The notes below the pieces were generated by a model. It saw nothing but the letters and a program-made list of their open reading frames with translations, was not told the DNA's origin and ran no database searches. From contig JACKLU010000006.1 in the NCBI GenBank assembly GCA_024235735.1, forward strand, positions 1 to 64,000: a DNA stretch of 64,000 nucleotides. Reading direction: 5' to 3'. The DNA comes from Burkholderiales bacterium. Lineage in GTDB: Bacteria; Pseudomonadota; Gammaproteobacteria; Burkholderiales; Nitrosomonadaceae. The stretch's first letter is position 1; the number at the start of each line of letters is the position of its first letter. Both the position numbers and the translations under genes were made by a program. Shown here piece by piece: positions 35,917-43,700 of this stretch.

Positions 35917-37278
35917 TCATTTACTACTGTTGCCATTTCCTAGCTTAGCAAGCTGCTCCTCGTATGCTTTGACAAATTCTCTATCAAATATCGCGCGAAA
36001 ATCTTCTTCGGTTTGTTGCGAAATATCTTCGTAGCGCTCTGTATATAGATCCCATAATTTTGCTTTAAATGTTGCTGAGAATACAGTATCGACCATTGAT
36101 TTTTGTTTTACTCTCTTCTCTAAATGAACAGGATCAAAACGTTCAATTATTCCAGAGAAGGCGGCTCGTATACCTGTCATAAAGCCAATTTGGTGGGAAC
36201 ATAGGTCATTATATACATTTTTAATTGCCGGCAATGGCATCATAAAACCTTGCTCCTGCCCCTTAGGTGCCAGTAAATGCATCAAAGCCACTTCTACATT
36301 TGGTGAGAATTTCAATGGATTATTCTCCCTTGGCACAATCATTGTTCTTTCTGCACGAATTTCTTGTCTCATTTGCGCTCGCAACTTCAATAAGTCGAGT
36401 GTTCCTTGCATGGATTCCCTCATAAACTGCCCTAAAGCATGCATCAATTGCGGGGTCAATTTAATTTGATTCTCCACATTCTTTAGTCCTGCACCCTCGA
36501 GAAATTTCTGTAGCAATTCTTCTTCAGCTGACAAAGCTTTGTCTGTAGACGATATTGGATCGGGTATTATTCTGGCAGGTGAAATCTCACTAACTTCTTT
36601 AAGTTCTTCATTATTTTTAATTGGATCATCTATTATTTGCTCAGGTGGCTCGGTATTTTCTACAGACAATTGATTCTCATTGCAAATATCCGGCAAATTA
36701 ATATCTTTAAAAGGATCATCCTTTAAAGTTTGCGAAACAACTGATTGATGATTATTCGCAGTAGATTCAATATTTACTGGTGAATCCAGTTCCGTTCTTC
36801 TTGCTTCTGAATTGAGGGATAAGTCTTCAGAAGTCAGTTGAAGTGAAATAGAAATATCATCCATTGAGTGATCATTATTCCTATCTCCGAACTGATCACG
36901 CCCAAGCGTCGTTGTTTCTATTCCTAATTTTTCATCACCTGAATCAATCAATTTTTGAGACGCAACAACTAACATTTCATAATCATGAATGCGAATTTTA
37001 TCGCCATCTGAAATTTTATAAAATTCCTTATTTAGTAACTTTCGATCATTCAAGTAAACAGGCAATGAGCTTCCGACCCCACAAATATAATAGTCTCCTT
37101 TTTTAAAGGAGATTTCCGCATGAATTCTTGAAATACTCCGGCCAGGATCTTCTAAAACAAGAGTATTATCTTCAGCTCGACCAATACTACCTCCAGATTC
37201 ATTGAAAGTGACAAATAGTGATTGCTCTGATGATTCCATTCTATTTATGTGATTGCTAATAATTTGGATTTTTATCAT
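35917..37278 (-). CDS. tagH: T6SS FHA-domain protein (TagH/Fha1-like)
   Basis: A 453-residue protein with an N-terminal FHA domain (about residues 20-105; GSIGRAEDNTLVLEDPGRSISRIHAEI), a disordered acidic middle and a conserved C-terminal helical domain (LMHALGQFMRESMQGTLDLL, NNPLKFSPNVEVALMHLL, ERYEDISQQTEEDFRAIFDREFVKAYEEQ) found only in T6SS-associated FHA proteins. It is the usual substrate of PpkA. It heads the fha-pppA-ompA transcription unit, which converges with the kinase gene. Confidence 0.92.
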   Translation of the reverse strand: MIKIQIISNHINRMESSEQSLFVTFNESGGSIGRAEDNTLVLEDPGRSISRIHAEISFKKGDYYICGVGSSLPVYLNDRKLLNKEFYKISDGDKIRIHDYEMLVVASQKLIDSGDEKLGIETTTLGRDQFGDRNNDHSMDDISISLQLTSEDLSLNSEARRTELDSPVNIESTANNHQSVVSQTLKDDPFKDINLPDICNENQLSVENTEPPEQIIDDPIKNNEELKEVSEISPARIIPDPISSTDKALSAEEELLQKFLEGAGLKNVENQIKLTPQLMHALGQFMRESMQGTLDLLKLRAQMRQEIRAERTMIVPRENNPLKFSPNVEVALMHLLAPKGQEQGFMMPLPAIKNVYNDLCSHQIGFMTGIRAAFSGIIERFDPVHLEKRVKQKSMVDTVFSATFKAKLWDLYTERYEDISQQTEEDFRAIFDREFVKAYEEQLAKLGNGNSSK

Positions 37279-37434
37279 GATTTAATTTCATCTCTTAAAA
37301 ATTAACATAAACAATAAGATACAAATTTTATTTGAGTACTTAATAAGTTGAACTGAAACCACAAAACTAAATAGGGTGTGAAGCTTTATAAAGGATAGTA
37401 TAGGGGATCATAATCAAGAGCAAGAATCGTAAAC

Positions 37435-37494
37435 AGAAGTGATCCCGGCCAGTTGGACACTAAAGAGGTAAAGTTAAGAAGTTATTTTCTGTAT
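37435..37494 (+). mobile_element. Left-end relic of an IS3-family element (part 1)
   Basis: These 60 bases match the left end of the IS3-family element at 51.7 kb: both start AGAAGTG-ATCC, then TTGGACACT and end GTTATTTTCTGTAT. The relic is interrupted at 37495 by another IS. Its continuation resumes at 40236, where TTTTTATAAATAA again follows the order of the intact copy. The transposase genes are gone. Confidence 0.7.
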
Positions 37495-37544
37495 TGAATC
37501 GCCCCGGGTTTACAGGAGACTCTATTTCTTGAGAGGATAGAGTA

Positions 37545-37847
37545 ATGAAAAAACAAATGAGATATTCACCGGAAGTACGGGAACGCGCTGTCCGGCTATT
37601 GCGAGAACACCAGGGCGAGTATGCGTCGGAGTGGGCAGCACTGGAATCGATAGCATCGAAGATTGGTTGTACTGCTGAGACGCTGCGTAAATGGGTACGA
37701 CAAACTGAGACTGATCAAGGTATTCGAGGCGGCATGTCAACCTCGGAACGTGAGCGACTCAAGGAATTAGAGCGCGAGAATCGTGAATTAAAGCGTGCCA
37801 ATGAGATATTGCGCAAGGCGTCTGCTTATTTTGCCCAGGCGGAGCTC
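37545..37847 (+). pseudogene. IS3-family OrfA, interrupted before its last codons
   Basis: The helix-turn-helix protein OrfA starts MKKQMRYSPEVRERAVRLL and contains IGCTAETLRKWVR and a leucine-zipper-like stretch to ASAYFAQAEL. The IS1111-type element enters after the codon for L. The original last codons (DRRPK and a stop) resume at 39280, so precise loss of the insert would restore OrfA. In the present state the frame runs a few codons into the insertion. Confidence 0.85.
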
Positions 37848-39279
37848 GTATATGGACGCCTCCAGTTTGCCAAGTGATTTTTTGTCATTTTGGTGTAGAA
37901 GGTTAAGATCGCAGTCGTATATTCGGGCTATTTATGCGCTCATTTTGGCCATGCGCTGCCCATGATGGAATCTGCTTGCCGGCTCCCAAACGACCGCACA
38001 GCATTGACCGATTGGTCTTTGCTATCGAGCTCCACGGGTTTTGCCGGCACCGGTCTGACCTGTCTATGCCATCACGTCAATTAGTCACCTGTAGCAATCA
38101 AGGAAGAAATATAAAGTTGTAGTTTCAGTTAGGCCGCGGCCAACTGGTTTGCCAGTTGACTGCGGAAATTTCCATCAAAATTCCGCTCCTGCGTCATCAC
38201 GGCCCAGGCAATGCGGGCATTGCGATTAGCCATGGCCACGACTGCCACGTTCATGTGCTTTCTGGCCAACCATCCCATAATAGTCTTGTCCTGCTTTTGG
38301 ACATTGGGCGATTTGCGCACAGAAGCCACGACGGCTCTCGCCCCATGCACGAGGAGCCTGCGTAAATAACCGTCTCCACGCTTGCTGGTGCCTAGCAGCA
38401 TCGGTTTCCCTCCTGTCGAGTGCTGCCTGGGAACTAGACCCAACCATGCGGCCAACTGCCGTCCTGCCCGAAACTGGGTGGCATTGCCAACGTATGCTTC
38501 TAAGGCTGAAGCGGTAATTGGACCAATGCCTGGAATTGTCTGCAGACGACGCGTAACGTCCGACTGACGGGCATGCATTTCGATTTGTGTGGTTACGTTG
38601 TCAATACGCTGATCCAGTTCTCCGAGATGCTCCCATTGCTGCTTGATACAGCTAACGAGAAATGTGGGCGAGATCTTCATAAGATCCTCAAGCAAAGCGG
38701 GAATTGTGTTATGCAGTGCTCTACGCCCTATTGGGGCTGTTAAGCCGAATTCAGTCAGTAATCCGCGCAGCTGATTTATAGTCGCCGTTCGCTGGCCTAT
38801 CAGCATCTCACGCACCCTGTGCAGACTCAGAACCGCCTGCTGCTCGACGGTTTTTACTGGGACAAAATGCATGTCAGGACGTTGCGCCGCTTCGCAGATA
38901 GCACGTGCATCGTTACGGTCGTTCTTATTGGATTTGACGAATGGTTTGACGAATTGCGGCGAAATCAAACGGACTTCGTGGCCCAGTAACTGGCATAACC
39001 TGCCCCAGTGATGGGCGCTTGCACAAGCTTCCATTGCGACCGTAGTGGGCTCGCTGCGATGCAGATACTCGGTCAGTTTCAAGCGTGAGAGCTTGATTGC
39101 CTTGACCTGCCTGCCAGTACTGTCGACGGCATGCAGATGGAATACATTTTTTGCCAGGTCAATGCCAGTGATGGTGATTTTGCTCATAGTAGTCTCCTCG
39201 ATTTTGTGTGGCTACACGTGGAATAAATACCCCATTTGAGAGTTATACGTCAACGTCAGATGGAGGCGTCCATTCCATT
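37848..39279 (-). mobile_element. IS110-family, IS1111-type element nested in the IS3 element
   Basis: The element has perfect 13-bp subterminal inverted repeats ATGGACGCCTCCA (37852-37864 and, inverted, 39261-39273), with 4 bases outside on the left and 6 on the right. No target duplication is seen. Subterminal repeats and missing target repeats are traits of the IS1111 group. The left junction is uncertain by one base because G is shared. Confidence 0.88.
38129..39187 (-). CDS. IS110-family transposase
   Basis: A 352-residue transposase. The DEDD-type N-terminal catalytic domain opens with GIDLAKNVFHLHAVD and includes VAMEACASAHHWGR and KNDRNDARAICEA. The C-terminal transposase_20 domain has IPGIGPITASAL and FRAGRQLAAWLGLVPRQHSTGGK with the conserved serine. 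It is intact. It lies antisense to the IS3 genes that it splits. Confidence 0.95.
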   Translation of the reverse strand: MSKITITGIDLAKNVFHLHAVDSTGRQVKAIKLSRLKLTEYLHRSEPTTVAMEACASAHHWGRLCQLLGHEVRLISPQFVKPFVKSNKNDRNDARAICEAAQRPDMHFVPVKTVEQQAVLSLHRVREMLIGQRTATINQLRGLLTEFGLTAPIGRRALHNTIPALLEDLMKISPTFLVSCIKQQWEHLGELDQRIDNVTTQIEMHARQSDVTRRLQTIPGIGPITASALEAYVGNATQFRAGRQLAAWLGLVPRQHSTGGKPMLLGTSKRGDGYLRRLLVHGARAVVASVRKSPNVQKQDKTIMGWLARKHMNVAVVAMANRNARIAWAVMTQERNFDGNFRSQLANQLAAA

Positions 39280-39293
39280 GACCGCCGACCGAA

Positions 39294-40196
39294 ATGACAA
39301 TGGTATTTGTCGATCAACACAAGGAACAGTATGGGGTCGAGCCGATCTGCAAGCAAATTCAGATTGCCCCATCGAGTTATTACGAACACAAGGCTCGTGA
39401 ACGCGATCCTGACCGGCTACCTGATCGCATCAAACGAGACAGAGCGCTTGAACGGGAAATACAGCGCGTATGGGACAGCAACTTTAAAGTCTACGGCGCC
39501 AACAAAGTCTGGCGGCAGCTGTTACGTGAAGGCATTCGCGTAGCGCGCTGCACCGTCGAGCGACTGATGAAGAAGCTTGGAATACAAGGCGTCAGACGCG
39601 GTAAAAAGTGTTGGACGACGATTGCAGATGACTTGCTTGACCGGCCAACAGACAAGGTTAATCGACAATTTGTAGCGACCCGCCCAAACCAGCTATGGGT
39701 TGCGGATATCACTTTTGTAGCGACCTGGGCGGGATTTGTTTATGTGGCTTTTATTATCGATGTTTTTGCACGGTGTATCGTTGGCTGGCGCATCAGCCGG
39801 TCATTGCATACAGATTTGGTACTCGATGCACTGGAACAGGCGCTGTGGGCACGGCGAGAAACTAACGGGTTAATCCATCACAGCGATCATGGCAGTCAAT
39901 ATCTGTCAATTCGCTACACGGAACGTCTGGCAGAAGCCAATATTGAGGCTTCTGTTGGCAGTGTTGGCGATTCTTACGACAATGCGATGGCTGAGACAAT
40001 TAATGGATTATACAAAACAGAGGTCATTTGGCATCGCGGCCCATGGCGCAACATTAGTGAAGTGGAATTTGCTACCCTGGAATGGGTTGACTGGTTCAAC
40101 AATCGCCGGTTACTGGAACCGATTGGAAATATTCCGCCGGCTGAGTTTGAAATGGCATATTATCGCCAACTGGAGGAGTCAGCTGATGCAGCCTGA
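39294..40196 (+). CDS. IS3-family transposase OrfB
   Basis: A 300-residue integrase-core transposase: HTH_21-like start (YGVEPICKQIQIAPSSYYEHKA), then WVADITFVATWAGFVYVAFIIDVFAR with the first Asp, HHSDHGSQY with the second and DNAMAETINGLYKTE with the final Glu. It is intact. Its ATG overlaps the restored stop of OrfA, a typical IS3 layout, but the IS1111-type insert now blocks an OrfAB fusion. Confidence 0.93.
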   Translation: MTMVFVDQHKEQYGVEPICKQIQIAPSSYYEHKARERDPDRLPDRIKRDRALEREIQRVWDSNFKVYGANKVWRQLLREGIRVARCTVERLMKKLGIQGVRRGKKCWTTIADDLLDRPTDKVNRQFVATRPNQLWVADITFVATWAGFVYVAFIIDVFARCIVGWRISRSLHTDLVLDALEQALWARRETNGLIHHSDHGSQYLSIRYTERLAEANIEASVGSVGDSYDNAMAETINGLYKTEVIWHRGPWRNISEVEFATLEWVDWFNNRRLLEPIGNIPPAEFEMAYYRQLEESADAA

Positions 40197-40235
40197 CTCA
40201 AACAAAAAAGTCTCCGGAAAAGTCGGGCCGATTCA

Positions 40236-40634
40236 TATGGTGATTTTTATAAATAAAAGGTGATGATAGGAAAATTAACGGAACAGCAGCGATATCAGTT
40301 TTTTCCTGTTTATCAAGGATAGTCTCACCACGGCCATAGTAAGCACCAATGCGCGTTAAATTCTTCAATGTCTTATGGAGAATTGGAACTGGAAAAAGCC
40401 ACACCATTATCGATGGGATGGTGTATCCAATTCAGTGTAATGTTTCATGTATTACATTACAGATGATGTGATATTTTTTAACCTTTTGATTTTTGCAACC
40501 GGACTTGTTATTCTCATTCTACTTTTAATTCAGTTTGTCACAACAAGTTACGTACCTATGCGACCATCAACGTTACGATATATGATTTATTTGCAATATT
40601 AGGCAATCATTCAAGCGCGGGAAGTTAATTTTTT
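40236..40634. other. Gap with the second part of the IS3-family relic
   Basis: The first 27 bases continue the relic that ends at 37494. Then comes DNA without a recognised gene. A minus-strand frame of 69 codons (40198-40407) starts beyond the IS3 end and crosses it, so I read it as chance. The BrnT toxin promoter probably lies at the right end (40450-40634), where the DNA is AT-rich. Confidence 0.5.
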
Positions 40635-40907
40635 GTGGATTTTGAGTGGAATAAAAGCAAAGCTGAAATTAATCTCAAGAAACATGGTGTATCGTTTCAA
40701 GAGGCAGCTACGGTGTTTGGTGACAAATTAGCGTTAACGTTCAATGATCCAGATCATTCCATAGATGAGTACCGGTTGCTGACTTTCGGAGTAACACGAA
40801 CTGGGAAGTACATTGTAGTGTCTCATACTGAACTGGATATAACGATACGAATCATCAGTGCACGTCAAATGACAAAGCAAGAGAAAAAAATTTATGAAGA
40901 AGGTTAA
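40635..40907 (+). CDS. brnT: BrnT-family toxin
   Basis: A 90-residue toxin of the RelE-like BrnT family. It begins DFEWNKSKAEINLKKHGVSFQEAATVFGD and ends with IRIISARQMTKQEKKIYEE, both characteristic. BrnT is an mRNA-cutting ribonuclease. The start is GTG. The antitoxin gene overlaps its end by 14 bases. Its family copy at 50.7 kb is broken. Confidence 0.85.
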   Translation: MDFEWNKSKAEINLKKHGVSFQEAATVFGDKLALTFNDPDHSIDEYRLLTFGVTRTGKYIVVSHTELDITIRIISARQMTKQEKKIYEEG

Positions 40908-41118
40908 GGTAAAAGATGAAATGAGGCTTGAATATAAACGTGAAGATCTTGGGAAAGGTGTACGTGGCAAGTATGCCTCGGCATATGCTGAAGCACATAA
41001 TATAGTTCTACTTGATCCGGAAGTGGCTAAGGCATTTCCAAGTGAAGAAGCTGTAAATAAGGCATTACTGTCATTGATAAAAGAAGCGCAGGCATCAAAA
41101 GAACTTACCAAGAATTAG
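40894..41118 (+). CDS. Putative antitoxin partner of BrnT
   Basis: A 74-residue charged protein. It contains RLEYKREDLGKGVRGKYASAYAEAHNIVLLDPEVAKAFPSEEAVNKAL, a layout seen in small antitoxins that pair with BrnT but without the classic BrnA ribbon-helix-helix ending (the 50.9-kb BrnA has it). The 14-base overlap with brnT supports a two-gene toxin-antitoxin unit. Confidence 0.7.
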   Translation: MKKVKVKDEMRLEYKREDLGKGVRGKYASAYAEAHNIVLLDPEVAKAFPSEEAVNKALLSLIKEAQASKELTKN

Positions 41119-41399
41119 AACAAAAAGTCAGCAAATTAGTACGGCGCTCAAAGCACTGCAAAAAATGCTGTCAAGCTAAAGGATTAACTATCTCATGTAT
41201 GTAAATTTTATACCTGTATATTTTCCAGCTACATACGTTTTAGAGGATGAGTGATACAAGACACTCTCAAATTGCCTGTGTCAAATTTGTGCCAGACTGC
41301 CACTGAGATACCATAGATTAAGGTTGTGTGACACTGATTAAGACTGCGGCAAGCGTTGTAAGTGTTTGATTTATAAATAACTAGAATTTGCAGACATGC
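41119..41399. other. Gap left of the tRNA-type repeat
   Basis: No gene is seen in these 281 bases. They include the 15-mer TGTGTCAAATTTGTG (about 41278), which also occurs about 50 bases to the right of the second repeat. The bases next to the tRNA 3' part do not form a tRNA 5' half. Confidence 0.4.
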
Positions 41400-41446
41400 T
41401 TCGTAATCAGTAGGTCGGAGGTTCGACTCCTCTCAACAGCACCAAT
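41400..41446 (+). repeat. Left attachment repeat (3' part of tRNA-Thr CGU)
   Basis: The 47 bases are identical to 49759-49805. They read as tRNA positions 32-76: anticodon CGT in its loop, variable loop, T arm with TTCGACT and the acceptor strand ending CCA. The 5' half is not present next to it. The point of first identity is the anticodon loop, a common crossover place for tyrosine integrases. Confidence 0.88.
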
Positions 41447-41489
41447 TATTTCAATAAGTTACCGAAGATAGACAAACCGACAAAACTAA

Positions 41490-41511
41490 CCGGGGTTACG
41501 CCGGGGTTACA
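41490..41511 (+). promoter_or_regulatory. Two arm-type integrase repeats, left side
   Basis: CCGGGGTTAC occurs twice in tandem (41490-41499 and 41502-41511 with a leading C at 41501). The same unit occurs four times beside the right attachment repeat. Repeats on both sides of an element, next to att sites, fit arm-type binding sites of the integrase. Confidence 0.6.
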
Positions 41512-41550
41512 GTCGATATTAATCTTTATTAACTTATTGGAGTAATTATC

Positions 41551-41748
41551 ATGCGTACCATTTCAGCAACACCAGCCAGTATTAAGCCCATATCCTGCTA
41601 CATTCGCCGGATCGCTAACGGAAGCTATCAATTATTCACTTCCATAGGTCTGGCGCTACCGGTTCACCATTCAGACCATTATTCACGCCTTGAAGCGCAG
41701 CAGGAAGCACGCCGCCTTAATGCTTCAGTCGTCATGGAGGTGCGTTAA
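41551..41748 (+). CDS. Small element protein, unknown
   Basis: A 65-residue basic protein with a GGAG site nine bases upstream of its ATG. I do not recognise a domain. Its end is 2 bases before the next gene, so the two form an operon at the left end of the integrated element. A cargo or excision role is possible but not shown. Confidence 0.5.
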   Translation: MRTISATPASIKPISCYIRRIANGSYQLFTSIGLALPVHHSDHYSRLEAQQEARRLNASVVMEVR

Positions 41749-41750
41749 TC

Positions 41751-42113
41751 ATGGATAGCGAAAACACCACCATTCACGACCTGCTATTCCAACTTTACGA
41801 ACGCAACAGCCAAACATTCACCAAAGAGGAACTGGAATGGCTTGCCTGCGCAATCGAACAGGCTGAAGTTGTGGCTACATCATTGCGTTATAGTCTGGCT
41901 AATGCTGCTTTTTTGCTGGAACAGCAGCCAATGGCATCAGTCGCTCATGATATGCCTGACCTGATCTCAAGTGCAACGCACCAGCTTGACGCCATTCGCG
42001 GCCTGCTGCATGTTGGCGGATCGGCTGCATACCGGTTACGCCATCCGGAACTGTTTGAGAAAAAGGAATCGAAGCCTACCGCAGATATTGAGCAATTGCG
42101 GAAACAGGTGTAG
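41751..42113 (+). CDS. Helical element protein, unknown
   Basis: A 120-residue mostly helical protein (FTKEELEWLACAIEQAE, LISSATHQLDAIRGLL) with no signal peptide or known domain. GGAGG lies about ten bases upstream of its ATG. It is second in a two-gene operon that ends in a strong hairpin. Confidence 0.55.
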   Translation: MDSENTTIHDLLFQLYERNSQTFTKEELEWLACAIEQAEVVATSLRYSLANAAFLLEQQPMASVAHDMPDLISSATHQLDAIRGLLHVGGSAAYRLRHPELFEKKESKPTADIEQLRKQV

Positions 42114-42129
42114 TCGGACTACACCAATG

Positions 42130-42156
42130 ATCGTGGTCACATCGTGTGACCGCGAT
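42130..42156. terminator. Strong hairpin after the two-gene operon
   Basis: Inner arms GGTCACA and TGTGACC pair perfectly around TCG, and ATCG/CGAT extend the stem across one U-G pair, for 12 bp in all. It starts 17 bases after the stop of the 120-residue gene. No U-run follows, so it may end transcription weakly or act on both strands. Confidence 0.55.
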
Positions 42157-42212
42157 AAATAGAATTCGGTCGTTAATGAAGACCGATCTTTTATGGGTGC
42201 AACGTTGCACCC

Positions 42213-42482
42213 ATTTCCGAAGTGTTTTAATTCGGTACTTATCTTTGATTTTGTCCAGACGTTATAAAGCGGAACCTGGAATTCCTGCTCTTCGTGGTTT
42301 GCGTGAGTTTTAGCGGATTTTGCAAGGTTGCCTAAATCGCTAAAGTTTGCAATTCTGTCGCCTACTGTCTTTCTCGGCATATCAACCGCCGCCGCAATTT
42401 CTTCCTGACTATAACAAGCCAGGTACATATCCATGATTGTCTGGTTTGTCACTATAATTTCTTTAAGTGAGGAATAAGTCAC
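42213..42482 (-). pseudogene. Fragment of a ParB/DNA-methylase-like phage protein
   Basis: About 90 codons read TIMDMYLACYSQEEIAAAVDM with a helix-turn-helix and later FQVPLYNVWTKSKISTELKHFGN, which matches phage ParB-like or adenine methylase proteins next to their DPPY core. The core is missing: after FGN the frame continues to 42036 in unrelated sequence. The frame can begin only at a GTG at 42482. I regard it as a truncated remnant. Confidence 0.5.
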
Positions 42483-42550
42483 TTGTAACGGTTATAAGTC
42501 ACTATCCGATCGGACAGTGAGGAGTTTGTCACTCCAATTTCTTGGAGTGA
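42449..42550. promoter_or_regulatory. Array of three 22-bp palindromes TCACT-N12-AGTGA
   Basis: The units are at 42449-42470, 42499-42520 and 42529-42550, spaced 50 and 30 bases apart, close to whole helix turns. Units one and three also share AATTTCTT in the middle and TTTG before them; the second has CCGATCGG. Extra half sites AAGTCACT lie between. This looks like an operator cluster or a replication/partition site. Confidence 0.6.
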
Positions 42551-42667
42551 GAAGTAACTCCTCGCGCGCGCGCACGAGAAAAATTGTGTGTTTACGTTAA
42601 CGGAAAGGCACAGCACGGTACTTTAAGCCGGACACCATGAAGATTCAGACCGGGGCGGCTATATGCT

Positions 42668-43135
42668 AGCCACTAATCGCAGCGCGGGCGAAGGAAAGGC
42701 AGGAAAGCGGAATAAATCAATATAGCCTTACGGCAAATTTGCCGGAAGCCGCAAAAGGCGAAACCCGCGACGAATTATCAAAGCTTGCCGGTGTGTCTAG
42801 CCGGAATATCTCTGATTTTGTACGCGCAGAGTTGGCATTAAAAGCAGAGCCACTAATTGCAGCGCGGGCGAAGGAAAACCTTTCTGCTGTTGGCGGTGAC
42901 AAGAAAAGCAATGAATACAAAGAATCGGGTTTGGCAAATTTGCCAGAGGCGATTCAGCCTGTTAACACCCGCGACGAACTATCAAAGCTGGCCGGTGTGT
43001 CTATGCTGGCCACTAATTGCGGCGCGGGCGAAGGAAAGGCAGGGCGCAAGGAATGACTTAAACATTCCGGCAAATCTGCCGGAAAGTGCTGGCAAAGAAA
43101 CCCGCGACGAATTATCAAAGCTTGCCGGTGTGTCT
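42668..43135 (+). repeat. Three imperfect tandem units from a decayed DNA-binding gene
   Basis: Units at about 42668-42798, 42847-43002 and 43008-43135 share three blocks: GCCACTAAT-GC-GCGCGGGCG, GGCAAAT-TGCC and the end CCCGCGACGAA-TATCAAAGC. They encode forms of LIAARAKE, ANLPE and TRDELSKLAGVS, a helix-turn-helix like that of ParB-type phage proteins. An open frame of 105 codons covers two units but I see no intact gene. The units probably arose by repeated unequal exchange. Confidence 0.65.
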
Positions 43136-43700
43136 GTCTTGTCTGGAAATGAGTTTTATAACTTGACAGTGCAAAAATTTTGGCAGGTGTCGGTACGTAA
43201 AGCCTTATCCTTCAAAGATTTGCTACCGTGGCATACCTTACCATTGCGCCATGAATATAATCGCTCTGTGTCAATCCTAGTGCGCCATTATCTGCGGTAA
43301 GGCGTTCTCTCGTCACTGCTTTCTAACGGTTTGTAGATGCTGCATATTCCAGTTGCCTGCCGAAGTAAGCAGTAGATACTTCCACGATGCTGGCAGCTTA
43401 GGATATTCTCCAGTGACTTCTGGTAAGCCTTCTTCTGCCATTTAACGATATGGAAATAATTTAGATTGCTCATGCGCTTGATTGTTGAAGGTGCCTGACG
43501 CTTGACTGACCAAAGCCAACGCCAGGCGGTCATGGTTTGTGGAGTTCGGGCACTCATGACTAACCCCGCTTACACCAATTGAAGCGATAGCCTGCCACGT
43601 GGGGACGACACCGCAGGCACTGAAACTGTTTCTTGACACTGGCCGTTTACAGCTATTTCACCAGCCGCGAATTTACCCGTCCGCGTCGGGGTCGAAACTA
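43136..43700. other. Decayed stretch with small minus-strand frames
   Basis: On the minus strand, 43288-43557 can encode 89 residues (start MSARTPQTMTAWRWLW) and the bases just before it encode a short cysteine-bearing stretch (CLRCRPHVAGYRFNWC). These may be small phage-type proteins, but neither has a strong ribosome site or a domain I know. I make no gene call. Confidence 0.35.

Larger units (their letters stand above)
37495..40235 (+). mobile_element. IS3-family element (IS51-like ends) split by an IS1111-type insertion
   Basis: The ends are imperfect inverted repeats that begin TGAATCG-CCCG and end GAGACT. The 3-bp target duplication TAT lies at 37492-37494 and 40236-40238. Without the internal 1432-bp IS, the element is 1309 bp, a normal IS3-group size. 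orfA is cut near its end and orfB is intact. It inserted into the left-end relic of another IS3-family element. Confidence 0.88.

Noticed and set aside
40198..40407. A 69-codon minus-strand gene
   Set aside because: It crosses the IS3 right end and the relic, so the frame was created by insertion.
41400..41446. A complete tRNA-Thr gene
   Set aside because: Only positions 32-76 can be fitted; the bases to the left do not pair with the acceptor, anticodon or T parts. The same holds for 49759-49805.
42668..43135. A CRISPR array or regulatory repeat array
   Set aside because: Units are 130-155 bases with coding-type similarity and no short conserved repeat/spacer pattern; no cas gene is near.
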